From assembly GCA_002329645.1 (NCBI GenBank), contig DCTS01000050.1:6679-36032 (forward strand): a DNA stretch of 29,354 bases, read 5' to 3'. Shown here piece by piece: positions 1-7,492 of this stretch; the stretch's first letter is position 1; every line of letters starts with the position of its first letter. This DNA is from Lachnoclostridium sp. UBA1434. Lineage in GTDB: Bacteria > Bacillota > Clostridia > Lachnospirales > Lachnospiraceae. A program made the position numbers and the translations under genes. The notes below the pieces were generated by a model. The model searched no databases. It was not told the DNA's origin and was given only the letters and a program-made list of their open reading frames with translations.

Positions 1-75
1 AACAGGATAATAAGCAGGATATCGGAAGTAGTAGCAGGATAATAAACAGGATGTCGGAAGAAGTAACAGGATAAG
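1..75. repeat. 32-bp tandem repeat, two copies plus a partial third
   Basis: Positions 1-32 and 33-64 are near-identical 32-base units, and 65-75 begins a third. Each unit carries two CAGGAT words 12 bases apart followed by TCGGAAG. One plus-strand frame (from base 3) stays open through the array to a stop near base 74, so this could be the 3' end of an upstream gene cut by the window edge. I do not recognise the encoded peptide, and a non-coding minisatellite upstream of leuC is equally possible. Confidence 0.75.
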
Positions 76-139
76 ACCCCTGATATCCTAGTAATATAAA
101 CACCCTGATATAAAAGATATATAGATTGGAGGTAAGTAT

Positions 140-1405
140 ATGGGTATGACAATGACTCAAAAGATACTTGCGGCACATGCGGGACTGGACAGTGTATCTG
201 CTGGAATGCTTATCGAAGCGGATCTGGATCTGGTACTCGGGAATGATGTGACTGCGCCGGTTGCCATTCGTGAGATGGAGAAGATGACTGTCACCAGAGT
301 ATTTGATAAGGATAAGATTGTGCTTGTGCCTGACCATTTTACACCTAACAAGGATATAAAATCTGCGGAGAATTGCAAAATCATGCGGGACTTTGCCATG
401 AAGCAGGATATCACCAATTATTTTGAGATAGGTGAAATGGGTATAGAGCATGCACTGTTACCCGAGAAGGGCCTTGTGGTTGCGGGGGATGTGGTAATAG
501 GAGCGGATTCCCATACCTGCACATACGGCGCCCTTGGAGCCTTTTCCACGGGAGTCGGGAGCACGGACATGGCAGCGGGTATGGCAACGGGAAAGGCATG
601 GTTCAAGGTGCCGTCCGCTATCAGGATTATCTTAACGGGCAAGCCCTCAAAATGGGTAAGCGGTAAGGATGTAATCCTGCACATCATAGGAATGATCGGT
701 GTGGACGGAGCGCTTTATAAATCCATGGAATATACAGGGGACGGTATAAAATACCTTTCAATGGATGACCGCTTCACAATTGCCAATATGGCTATAGAAG
801 CAGGGGCTAAAAACGGTATTTTCCCTGTGGATGAAGAAACCGTTAAATATATGAAGGAGCATTCCGTCAGGGAGTACAGGATATACGAAGCCGATGAGGA
901 TGCGAAATATGATTCGGTTATTACGGTAGATTTATCACAGCTTAAGCCCACGGTGGCATTTCCGCACCTTCCTGGGAATACCCGTACCATTGACGAAGTT
1001 GGTGATATAAAGATTGACCAGGTTGTGATAGGCTCCTGCACCAACGGAAGGCTGGAGGATTTAAGGGCAGCCGCAAGGGTGCTTGAGGGAAGAAAGGTGG
1101 CAAAGGGAGTAAGGGCAATAATATTCCCTGCTACCCAGGATATATACTTAAAGGCTTTGGAAGAGGGCCTGATTGCGACCTTCATTAAGGCGGGCGCCGT
1201 TGTCAGTACACCTACCTGCGGACCGTGCCTTGGAGGACATATGGGTGTTCTGGCAGCAGGAGAACGGGCTGTTTCCACCACCAACAGGAACTTCGTAGGA
1301 CGGATGGGGCATACGGATTCAGAGGTTTACCTTGCAAGCCCCGCCGTAGCCGCAGCAAGCGCCGTAACGGGCAGAATATCAGGGCCCGAAGAGCTTGGAC
1401 TGTAA
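140..1405 (+). CDS. leuC: 3-isopropylmalate dehydratase large subunit
   Basis: This is the large subunit of isopropylmalate isomerase, which with LeuD converts 2-isopropylmalate to 3-isopropylmalate in leucine synthesis. The 421-residue length matches the shorter archaeal/clostridial LeuC class rather than the roughly 466-residue enterobacterial form. The aconitase-type [4Fe-4S] ligands are visible as C300 in GSCTNGR and C360/C363 in CGPCLGG, and the active-site stretch GADSHT lies near residue 121. The start is supported by GGAGGT at 128-133, six bases upstream. leuD follows after 17 bases, so the two subunits are co-translated. Homoaconitase or citraconate-type hydratase activity cannot be excluded from sequence alone, but the leuD and ilv neighbours favour leucine synthesis. 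Confidence 0.95.
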   Translation: MGMTMTQKILAAHAGLDSVSAGMLIEADLDLVLGNDVTAPVAIREMEKMTVTRVFDKDKIVLVPDHFTPNKDIKSAENCKIMRDFAMKQDITNYFEIGEMGIEHALLPEKGLVVAGDVVIGADSHTCTYGALGAFSTGVGSTDMAAGMATGKAWFKVPSAIRIILTGKPSKWVSGKDVILHIIGMIGVDGALYKSMEYTGDGIKYLSMDDRFTIANMAIEAGAKNGIFPVDEETVKYMKEHSVREYRIYEADEDAKYDSVITVDLSQLKPTVAFPHLPGNTRTIDEVGDIKIDQVVIGSCTNGRLEDLRAAARVLEGRKVAKGVRAIIFPATQDIYLKALEEGLIATFIKAGAVVSTPTCGPCLGGHMGVLAAGERAVSTTNRNFVGRMGHTDSEVYLASPAVAAASAVTGRISGPEELGL

Positions 1406-1422
1406 TTGAGAGGAGGTATAGT

Positions 1423-1917
1423 ATGAAAGCTTACGGAAGAGTTCACAAATATGGTGATAATGTGGATACGGATGTTATAATCCCTGCCCGTTATCTTAAT
1501 ACCTCCGACCCGAAGGAGCTGGCATCAAGGTGCATGGAGGATATAGACAAGGATTTTGTTAAAAAGGTTAAGCCCGGCGATATCATAGTTGCCGGAAGCA
1601 ATTTTGGCTGCGGATCCTCCAGGGAGCATGCGCCCATAGCTATAAAGGCATCAGGAATAAGCTGTGTCATAGCCGAGACCTTTGCAAGGATTTTTTACAG
1701 GAATTCCATTAATATAGGCCTTCCTATAATAGAATGTGCAGAGGCTGTCAGGGAGATTGAGGACGGCGATATGGTTGAAATTGATTTTGACAGTGGTATT
1801 ATAACCGACAAAACCAAGGATAAGCAGTATAAAGGCCAGGCCTTCCCCGAGTTCATGCAAAGGATTATTAAGGCAGAAGGACTTATTAACTACATTAACA
1901 GTCAGCAGCTAAGCTAA
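1423..1917 (+). CDS. leuD: 3-isopropylmalate dehydratase small subunit
   Basis: This is the swivelling small subunit that completes the active site of LeuC. The 164-residue protein carries the substrate-recognition loop GSNFGCGSSREHAP at residues 58-71 and the N-terminal DTDVIIPARYL stretch typical of the family. An AGGAGG ribosome site at 1411-1416 selects the ATG at 1423; a longer in-frame reading from 1225 is only read-through inside leuC. The gene lies 17 bases after leuC, clearly in the same transcript. No leuB follows, although it often does in related clostridia. Confidence 0.95.
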   Translation: MKAYGRVHKYGDNVDTDVIIPARYLNTSDPKELASRCMEDIDKDFVKKVKPGDIIVAGSNFGCGSSREHAPIAIKASGISCVIAETFARIFYRNSINIGLPIIECAEAVREIEDGDMVEIDFDSGIITDKTKDKQYKGQAFPEFMQRIIKAEGLINYINSQQLS

Positions 1918-1995
1918 GCTTAACAGGCTGATGTCTGTTATTACTGGCAGCCTATGACTTTTGTTGCTGTACATATCCATGTATGATAATATTAA

Positions 1996-2023
1996 TATAG
2001 AATCATACTATGATGATTCTATA
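1996..2023. promoter_or_regulatory. perfect 11-bp inverted repeat upstream of EamA gene
   Basis: Arms 1996-2006 (TATAGAATCAT) and 2013-2023 (ATGATTCTATA) are perfectly complementary around a six-base spacer. No T-tract follows, so it is not a standard terminator. It sits 8 bases before the ribosome site of the downstream transporter, where a repressor site or a short 5' UTR hairpin would act. The binding factor is unknown. Confidence 0.4.
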
Positions 2024-2047
2024 ATTTCATGAGAGGAATTGAAGCTT

Positions 2048-2461
2048 ATGTGGATATTGTATGCAATATTATCAGCTTTTTTCGCCGCCCTTGTATCCAT
2101 CCTGGCAAAGGTGGGACTTAAGGGGATAAACTCTAACCTGGCAACCGCATTAAGAACCATTGTGGTGCTTATTATGGCATGGGGTATTGTATTCTTAACG
2201 GGCAAGCATCATGAGATCGGCTCAATCACCGGTAAGAACTGGCGCTTCCTCATATATTCGGGTATTGCGACAGGCGTATCCTGGCTGTTTTATTTTAAAG
2301 CCCTGCAGATCGGAGAAGCCTCCAGGGTGGCGCCTATTGACAAGCTTAGCGTTGTAATTACAATGATTATGGCATTTATATTCCTTGGTGAAACACTTAC
2401 GGTTAAAACCGCCATCGGCGGAATTCTGATACTTGCAGGCACACTGGTGCTGGCATTATAA
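2048..2461 (+). CDS. Half-size EamA/DMT-family membrane transporter
   Basis: This is a 137-residue, very hydrophobic protein with about five predicted membrane segments (roughly residues 2-20, 32-51, 66-86, 98-114 and 118-136). It matches a single EamA domain of the drug/metabolite transporter superfamily, including the typical ending with FLGETLTVKTAIGGILILAG. Most DMT carriers have two such domains, so single-domain members are thought to work as dimers. The substrate is unknown. The ATG at 2048 is preferred because GAGAGGA (2031-2037) lies ten bases upstream; the in-frame TTG at 2039 is almost on top of that site. The gene stands alone between leuD and the LysM gene, and a link to amino acid export is only a guess. 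Confidence 0.8.
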   Translation: MWILYAILSAFFAALVSILAKVGLKGINSNLATALRTIVVLIMAWGIVFLTGKHHEIGSITGKNWRFLIYSGIATGVSWLFYFKALQIGEASRVAPIDKLSVVITMIMAFIFLGETLTVKTAIGGILILAGTLVLAL

Positions 2462-2499
2462 TTTCGGGCACAGACTTCATTATAGGAACCTTTTGATTT

Positions 2500-2544
2500 A
2501 TATCATCATAAGTTGGAATAGAACTTCTTGTTAGGTGATGATAT
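2500..2544 (+). promoter_or_regulatory. hairpin overlapping the ribosome site of the LysM gene
   Basis: ATATCATCA (2500-2508) pairs perfectly with TGATGATAT (2536-2544), and an inner AAGTT/AACTT stem (2510-2514 with 2522-2526) stacks inside it. The right arm covers most of the AGGTGAT ribosome site that serves the ATG at 2550. Folded RNA could therefore hide the translation start. Confidence 0.35.
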
Positions 2545-2549
2545 TCATT

Positions 2550-3296
2550 ATGGATGGTACTATAAGATATACGATCCGCCCATATGATACTATATGGATG
2601 CTGGCACAGGTATTTAATACTACTGTGGACTCAATCATGGAGCTTAACCCCGGGATTAATCCCAGGAATCTGCAGATTGGCCAGGTTATAACCATAAGAC
2701 CGGGATACCAGTATTATCAGCCGTATCCCGTTAACGAAGCCAGTGAAATGAACGATGAAATGGGAAGAGGAGAGCTTATCGGGGAGCTGTGCAAGTATTT
2801 CCGCATGCTGTGGGCACAGCATGTATATTGGACGAGAATGGCTGTCATGGGATTAGTGCACGATTTGCCCGATGCGGAGCTGATTATCCAAAGGCTGTTA
2901 AGGAATCCGGCCGACTTTGCCAATGCTTTGAGGGTATATTACGGGGATGAGGCTGCGCAGGAATTTGCTGATTTATTCACCGAACATATTGCACTTGCGG
3001 CGGAGCTTGTACGCTATGCCAAGGAGGGAAATATGGAGGCCGTATCCCAGACGGAGCAAAGATGGTTTGATAATGCTGCGCAAATAGCGGATTTACTGGC
3101 CAGAATTAATCCGAATTGGAGCAGTGAGGACTGGACTGCCATGCTGAACGAGCATCTGGAGCTGCTTAGGGATAATTCGATCGATATGCTGGAGGGTAAT
3201 TACGAAGCAAGTATAAACGGATTTGATGATATTGAGGCACAGGCTATGGAAATGGCAGATATGATGTCCGAGGGTATTGTAATGCAGTTTGCATAG
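2550..3296 (+). CDS. LysM-domain protein with duplicated helical C-terminal domain
   Basis: This is a 248-residue protein. Residues 6-49 form a LysM module, the peptidoglycan/chitin-binding fold, shown by YTIRPYDTIWMLAQ, the NPGINPRNL centre and the IGQVITI end. No signal peptide or membrane segment precedes it, so export, if any, is non-classical, or the protein acts during sporulation inside the mother cell. The rest is mainly helical and contains an internal duplication: residues 142-184 and 198-240 align with offset 56, sharing EH, EGNxEA and a final xADxx. A third related histidine lies at H91, so H91, H146 and H202 recur about every 55 residues. Metal binding in a helical bundle is possible but unproven. 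The ATG at 2550 fits AGGTGAT at 2533-2539 better than the GTG/ATG at 2535/2538, which overlap that site. Function unknown. Confidence 0.75.
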   Translation: MDGTIRYTIRPYDTIWMLAQVFNTTVDSIMELNPGINPRNLQIGQVITIRPGYQYYQPYPVNEASEMNDEMGRGELIGELCKYFRMLWAQHVYWTRMAVMGLVHDLPDAELIIQRLLRNPADFANALRVYYGDEAAQEFADLFTEHIALAAELVRYAKEGNMEAVSQTEQRWFDNAAQIADLLARINPNWSSEDWTAMLNEHLELLRDNSIDMLEGNYEASINGFDDIEAQAMEMADMMSEGIVMQFA

Positions 3297-3337
3297 CATA
3301 TAAGCCATATGCTTATTGAATATTTAACGGTTCAAGT

Positions 3338-3380
3338 ATGATATTACCGGATTTTGCACATAATAATCCGGTAATATTAT
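3338..3380. other. strong inverted repeat between LysM and DUF1540 genes
   Basis: A perfect 13-bp core (ATATTACCGGATT at 3341-3353 with its complement at 3365-3377) extends by a wobble and two A-T pairs to 3338-3380, with an 11-base loop. A run of T/A follows but no clean T-tract. It may end transcription of the LysM gene or form the 5' UTR stem of the DUF1540 gene that starts 20 bases later. Confidence 0.5.
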
Positions 3381-3399
3381 TATATCCGGAGGTACGATA

Positions 3400-3579
3400 A
3401 TGGCAATAAGAAAAATGGACAAGCCTAACGAGGGAATCAAATGCATAGTAAACACCTGCGAATACTATATGTCAGGCGATCACTGCGCTGCAGAGCGTAT
3501 TCAGGTTGAACCAAGAAACGCTCAGGATTCCGAAGAAACGGACTGCGCCACATTTGTTGCAAGGGATTCCTTCAGTTAA
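3400..3579 (+). CDS. DUF1540 small cysteine protein
   Basis: This 59-residue protein, below the usual ORF length cut-off, is supported by GGAGG at 3388-3392 seven bases before the ATG. It has four cysteines in the DUF1540 arrangement: C15 and C20 in the N-terminal part (IKCIVNTCEYY), C29 after GDHC and C49 in ETDCATF. DUF1540 proteins are short, common in spore-forming Firmicutes, and presumed to bind a metal ion such as zinc through these cysteines. Their function is not established. The gene has its own strong terminator directly downstream and seems to be a single-gene unit. Confidence 0.85.
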   Translation: MAIRKMDKPNEGIKCIVNTCEYYMSGDHCAAERIQVEPRNAQDSEETDCATFVARDSFS

Positions 3580-3608
3580 GCATTATAAAGTTTTATACCT
3601 TAATGAAA

Positions 3609-3660
3609 AAGCTGTCCCTTAAGAATATCCTTTTCATAGGATGCTCTTAGGGGACAGCTT
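3609..3660. terminator. bidirectional rho-independent terminator
   Basis: The left arm 3609-3630 and right arm 3639-3660 pair over 22 positions with only a few wobbles or mismatches (core AAGCTGTCCC/GGGGACAGCTT), with an eight-base loop. Read on the minus strand the stem is followed by TTTTTCATTA, a good U-tract, so it should end the phosphate transporter operon. On the plus strand TTATTTATT follows, and it probably also ends the DUF1540 transcript. It lies exactly between these convergent units. Confidence 0.85.
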
Positions 3661-3734
3661 ATTTATTCATGTGTGCAGAGTATGTGTTCACGGCAAAAGC
3701 CCGTGGGCAAACACTAATATATTTACGATTAAGA

Positions 3735-4358
3735 TTATGAGTTCTTCAGCACGATTTCTTCTATAATATCTGCCACATCCTCACAGCTGTCACAGCAGGC
3801 CTCCAGCCTGTTCATTATCTCAGTCCATGTCATAAGCTCGATGGGGTCGGTGCTGGTGCGGTACAGATTGCTTATCATATCTATATATAAGCGGTCTGCT
3901 TCCTCTTCAAAATCATTTACCTCAATAATCTTCGACTTCAGGGTTTTGGAGTTTTTAAAGCTCTTGAATTCCGTCAGCGCATCAGCCAGGGACTTGCAGC
4001 ATTTCTCCACAAGGGCGGCAAATTTATGCACCTCAGGGCGTATCTTTTTAATATTGAACATGCTTATAAATATCAGCACATCCTCAACGGAATCCGTAAC
4101 ATCGTCTATATCCTGCGAAAGCTTTGTAATATCCTCACGCTCAATCGGAGGGAGGAATTCTTTTACCAGATGGTTCATCACCTCATGCTTTGCAAGATCG
4201 GCGCTATGCTCAATCTCATGCATCTCCTTAAGCTTTGAGGGAAGAGCTGAGGCGTCAAAGCTGTCCAGAGTTTTACGCAGTATTTCAGCCAAAACGGATG
4301 CATAATTGCTTTGGTTTATAAAGGCATCAAAATAATTAAACTCATTCTTCTTTTTCAT
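3735..4358 (-). CDS. DUF47/PhoU-like phosphate transport accessory protein
   Basis: This 207-residue helical protein belongs to the DUF47 family, which resembles PhoU and is nearly always paired with a PiT phosphate transporter, as here. Repeated acidic motifs on the helices are visible: HEIEHSADLAKHE near residue 46, DITKLSQDIDDVTDSVEDV near residue 76, NDFEEEADRLY near residue 148, and EACCDSCEDVADIIEE near the end. In PhoU relatives such motifs bind metal clusters. It presumably gates or stabilises the transporter at the cytoplasmic face. The ATG at 4358 is preferred over the adjacent upstream GTG (4361) because GGAAG lies seven bases away. It starts 24 bases after the transporter stop, within the same minus-strand operon. 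Confidence 0.9.
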   Translation of the reverse strand: MKKKNEFNYFDAFINQSNYASVLAEILRKTLDSFDASALPSKLKEMHEIEHSADLAKHEVMNHLVKEFLPPIEREDITKLSQDIDDVTDSVEDVLIFISMFNIKKIRPEVHKFAALVEKCCKSLADALTEFKSFKNSKTLKSKIIEVNDFEEEADRLYIDMISNLYRTSTDPIELMTWTEIMNRLEACCDSCEDVADIIEEIVLKNS

Positions 4359-4382
4359 CACAATTCTTCCTTCCGTATTAAA

Positions 4383-5432
4383 TTAAAATATTTTCATAAA
4401 TAAATATGACATAAGATATCCCAGGAGCCCACAGCCGGGAAAAGTGAGTATCCAGGCCGTAACCATTTCCTTTACAATGTTCCAGTTGATGCTGGATATC
4501 CTCTTGGCAGCTCCGACACCCATTATAGACATGGTTTTCATATGTGTCGTACTGACCGGGATTCCAAAGAGAGATGCTGTGAACAGGCTTAATGCAGCCC
4601 CTATATCTGTTGCAAAGCCCTGGTAGTTATCCAGCTTTACCATACCCATACCCACCGTCTTGATTATGCGGTAGCCGCCGATGGAGGTACCTGCTGCCAT
4701 TACTATAGAGCAAAGCAGCATGAGCCAGATGGGGATTTCAAAATCGGCCGAATGGCTCTGTCCCTTTGCTAAAAATATGCCAAGCATGAATACTCCCATG
4801 AATTTCTGGCCGTCCTGTGCGCCGTGCATGAATGCCATTGCGGCGCCTCCCGCGATCTGCGCCCTTTTAAAGAAGGGCGTTGTTTTGCGCCTGTCCATAC
4901 GCCTGCAAATACTGCCTATAAGCCGGGTTAGCACAAAGCCTGAACCAAAGCCCATTACGGTTGACATGATGAGTCCGTAGACGACCTTCATCCATTCGCT
5001 GCCGTTAACTCCCTTTCCGCCCTGGATTGCTATTGCCGCACCGGTTATTCCTGCTATAAGGGCATGGGATTCGCTGGTGGGTATTCCAAATGCCCAGGCA
5101 GCAACTGCCCATACAACTATGGCAAATAATGAGGCGCATAATGCAATCAGCGCATTATTATAATTATCTCCGAAATCAACCATTTTTGATATGGTCTCAG
5201 CTACGGATTTATTGACCATAGTCATGACGAATACTCCCAAAAAGTCAAATACCGCAGCCATGATAATAGCACTTCTCGGGCTTATAGAGCGTGTAGAGAC
5301 GCAGGTGGCGATGGCATTCGGCGCATCCGTCCAGCCGTTGACAAAGATTACACCAAGCACCAGCAAAGCGGTTATGCCGAGCGCAGGGTATTCTCCCAGC
5401 CAATGCAGGAAATCAGATAATGAGATAGTCAT
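4383..5432 (-). CDS. PiT-family inorganic phosphate transporter
   Basis: This 349-residue integral membrane protein of the PiT family imports phosphate, driven by H+ or Na+. The two inverted family signatures are visible: FVNGWTDAPNAIAT at residues 30-43 and HGAQDGQKFMG at 203-213. The internal repeat pairs GIPTSESHALIAGITG with GIPVSTTHMKTMSIMGVG. The first signature has T where many homologues have H (GWTD rather than GWHD), a mild variation. About ten membrane segments can be traced. AGGAGG seven bases before the ATG makes the start secure. The DUF47 partner follows in the same operon. A possible minus-strand promoter is TTGCTA (5512-5517) with TAAGAT (5489-5494), spacer 17. No convincing Pho box was found. 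Confidence 0.93.
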   Translation of the reverse strand: MTISLSDFLHWLGEYPALGITALLVLGVIFVNGWTDAPNAIATCVSTRSISPRSAIIMAAVFDFLGVFVMTMVNKSVAETISKMVDFGDNYNNALIALCASLFAIVVWAVAAWAFGIPTSESHALIAGITGAAIAIQGGKGVNGSEWMKVVYGLIMSTVMGFGSGFVLTRLIGSICRRMDRRKTTPFFKRAQIAGGAAMAFMHGAQDGQKFMGVFMLGIFLAKGQSHSADFEIPIWLMLLCSIVMAAGTSIGGYRIIKTVGMGMVKLDNYQGFATDIGAALSLFTASLFGIPVSTTHMKTMSIMGVGAAKRISSINWNIVKEMVTAWILTFPGCGLLGYLMSYLFMKIF

Positions 5433-5449
5433 GTTTGAGCCTCCTAAGA

Positions 5450-5468
5450 AATGAAAAATTTTTTCATT
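5450..5468. promoter_or_regulatory. perfect palindrome in the pit 5' leader
   Basis: AATGAAAAA (5450-5458) and TTTTTCATT (5460-5468) form a perfect 19-base palindrome around one T, just upstream of the AGGAGG site of the minus-strand phosphate transporter and downstream of its likely promoter. It could be an operator or an AU-only hairpin. Because it is A/T only, chance is a real alternative. Confidence 0.3.
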
Positions 5469-5488
5469 AGGTAATCATATCAATAAAA

Positions 5489-5517
5489 ATCTTAACATGT
5501 TATGAAAACATTAGCAA
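5489..5517 (-). promoter_or_regulatory. candidate promoter of the phosphate transporter operon
   Basis: On the minus strand TTGCTA (plus 5512-5517) and TAAGAT (plus 5489-5494) are separated by 17 bases, matching sigma-A spacing with moderate agreement. The spacer contains ATGTT-TTCAT-AACAT, a small inverted repeat. Transcription would start near 5482, about 50 bases before the gene. Confidence 0.4.
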
Positions 5518-5632
5518 TTAACATTTCATATATATTTTCAGCAATAACGAGGCCAATTTATGTACATTTAACTAAAAATCAGTCTTTAGAGGCTGTCATT
5601 TATTATTTGGAAAAATATTTTTCAATTTTACA

Positions 5633-5661
5633 TTGATTTTTAAAGGAATATACCTTATTAT
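5633..5661 (+). promoter_or_regulatory. candidate sigma-A promoter of ilvD-ilvB
   Basis: TTGATT (5633-5638) and TATTAT (5656-5661) are separated by exactly 17 bases. The intergenic stretch 5433-5769 otherwise holds only AT-rich DNA, the divergent pit promoter and palindrome, and a weak hairpin CCTGCA/TGCAGG (5711-5716 with 5735-5740) in the ilvD leader. No T-box was recognised. Confidence 0.55.
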
Positions 5662-5769
5662 ATACTGTACTACATTAAAGTGACACAGATTATTTGTCGA
5701 AATAGTAAGACCTGCAATATAAGCCTGGCAGAGCTGCAGGATAATAGTTTATAGGAAAGGCGGTTAAGT

Positions 5770-7449
5770 ATGAGAAGCGATTCAGTAAAAAAAGGCATAC
5801 AACAGGCCCCGCACAGGTCGTTGTTCAACGCTCTGGGATATACATCCGAGGAGCTTAACAGGCCAATTGTAGGGATAGTGAATTCATATAATGAAATAGT
5901 ACCGGGACATATGAACCTGGATAAAATCGTCGAAGCAGTTAAGCTCGGAGTGGCAATGGCGGGGGGAACGCCCGTTGTATTTCCGGCAATCGCAGTATGC
6001 GACGGCATAGCAATGGGACACAAGGGAATGAATTATTCGCTTGTCACCAGGGAATTGATAGCGGACTCCACCGAGGCCATGGCTATAGCGCATCAGTTTG
6101 ACGCCCTGGTTATGGTACCGAATTGCGACAAGAATGTGCCCGGACTTCTCATGGCAGCCGCAAGGCTTAATATTCCAACAATCTTTGTAAGCGGCGGTCC
6201 TATGCTTGCCGGAAGAGTTAAGGGCAATAAGACCAGCCTTTCAAGCGTATTTGAAGCAGTGGGGGCTTACAGTGCAGGCAAGCTGTCCGACGATGAGCTG
6301 GAGGAATATGAGAATAAAGCATGTGCTTCCTGCGGTTCCTGCTCAGGAATGTATACAGCCAATTCCATGAACTGCCTGACCGAGGCAATCGGTATGGGTC
6401 TTAAGGGCAACGGCACCATACCGGCGGCTTATTCCGAAAGAATACGCCTTGCAAAGCATGCCGGAATGAAGATTATGGAGCTTTTAGAGAAGAATATATG
6501 CCCGAGGGATATCATGACCAGGGAGGCCTTCATCAATGCCCTTACCGTTGATATGGCTTTGGGATGCTCCACCAACACCATGCTTCACATTCCTGCAATA
6601 ATGAGGGAAGCAGGAGTGGAGTTTGACATGGATATGGTAAATGAAATCAGTGAAAGAACTCCCAACCTGTGTCATCTGGCGCCTGCAGGGCCCACCTACA
6701 TGGAGGACCTGAATGAAGCCGGCGGCGTGTATGCCGTGATGAATGAACTGAACAGGGCAGGGCTTCTTTATACTGATTTGATTACCGCTACGGGAGTGAC
6801 CGTAGGTGAAAATATTAAAAACTGCGTGAATCTTAATAAAGAAGTAATTCGTCCGATAGAAAACCCCTACAGCAGCACGGGAGGGCTTGCAATCCTCAAG
6901 GGCAATATTGCGCAGGAGTTTTCCGTAATCAAGAGATCGGCGGTTGATCCTTCAATGCTTAAGTTCAGCGGTCCTGCCAGAGTCTTTGACTGTGAGGAGG
7001 ATGCGGTTGCAGCAATTAAGGGGGGCGTAATAAAACCGGGAGATGTAGTGGTCATCCGTTATGAAGGGCCTAAGGGCGGACCCGGAATGAGGGAGATGCT
7101 TAATCCCACAAGTGCTATAGTGGGTATGGGTCTGGGTTCCACAGTAGCTCTTATAACGGACGGACGTTTCTCGGGAGCCTCAAGAGGAGGCTGCATAGGC
7201 CATGTATCCCCTGAGGCTGCGGTGGGCGGTAATATAGCCCTTATTGAAGAAGGAGATATCATTAATATAGATATAGATGCATATTCGCTGAATGTGGATG
7301 TGTCCGAGGAGGAGCTGGCAGCAAGACGTTCAAAATGGCAGCCGAGACAGCCTAAGATAACTTCCGGATATCTGAAGCGTTATATCTCCATGGTATCCTC
7401 GGCAAGAAAGGGAGCAATCCTGGAGGTACCTGAAGACAGGCAGAATTAA
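5770..7449 (+). CDS. ilvD: Dihydroxy-acid dehydratase
   Basis: This enzyme dehydrates 2,3-dihydroxy-isovalerate and 2,3-dihydroxy-3-methylvalerate to the keto acids that precede valine, leucine and isoleucine. The 559 residues fit the IlvD/Edd family. Iron-sulfur and active-site cysteines are visible in PNCDKNVPG (C119) and in CASCGSCSGMYTANSMNC (from C185). Residues 45-50 read PGHMNL, so the extra cysteine found in the plant/mycobacterial [2Fe-2S] type is absent. That suggests the oxygen-labile [4Fe-4S] kind, which fits an anaerobe (inference). AAAGGCGG at 5756-5763 precedes the ATG. ilvB follows after 43 bases. Edd (phosphogluconate dehydratase) is less likely given that neighbour. Confidence 0.95.
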   Translation: MRSDSVKKGIQQAPHRSLFNALGYTSEELNRPIVGIVNSYNEIVPGHMNLDKIVEAVKLGVAMAGGTPVVFPAIAVCDGIAMGHKGMNYSLVTRELIADSTEAMAIAHQFDALVMVPNCDKNVPGLLMAAARLNIPTIFVSGGPMLAGRVKGNKTSLSSVFEAVGAYSAGKLSDDELEEYENKACASCGSCSGMYTANSMNCLTEAIGMGLKGNGTIPAAYSERIRLAKHAGMKIMELLEKNICPRDIMTREAFINALTVDMALGCSTNTMLHIPAIMREAGVEFDMDMVNEISERTPNLCHLAPAGPTYMEDLNEAGGVYAVMNELNRAGLLYTDLITATGVTVGENIKNCVNLNKEVIRPIENPYSSTGGLAILKGNIAQEFSVIKRSAVDPSMLKFSGPARVFDCEEDAVAAIKGGVIKPGDVVVIRYEGPKGGPGMREMLNPTSAIVGMGLGSTVALITDGRFSGASRGGCIGHVSPEAAVGGNIALIEEGDIINIDIDAYSLNVDVSEEELAARRSKWQPRQPKITSGYLKRYISMVSSARKGAILEVPEDRQN

Positions 7450-7492
7450 GCATCAGGCAATAACTTAATTATGATTATGTTGGAGGTTATAT

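Noticed and set aside
5492..5523. Pho box upstream of the phosphate transporter
   Set aside because: Two TTAACA words occur but 26 bases apart, not in the required 11-base direct repeat pattern.
5533..5547. CodY-like box between pit and ilvD
   Set aside because: It has five mismatches to the 15-base consensus in AT-rich DNA, too weak to call.
5502..5636. 44-codon leader peptide rich in Ile, Leu and Val before ilvD, suggesting attenuation
   Set aside because: There is no ribosome site, it lies upstream of the likely ilvD promoter, and AT-rich DNA encodes these residues by chance.
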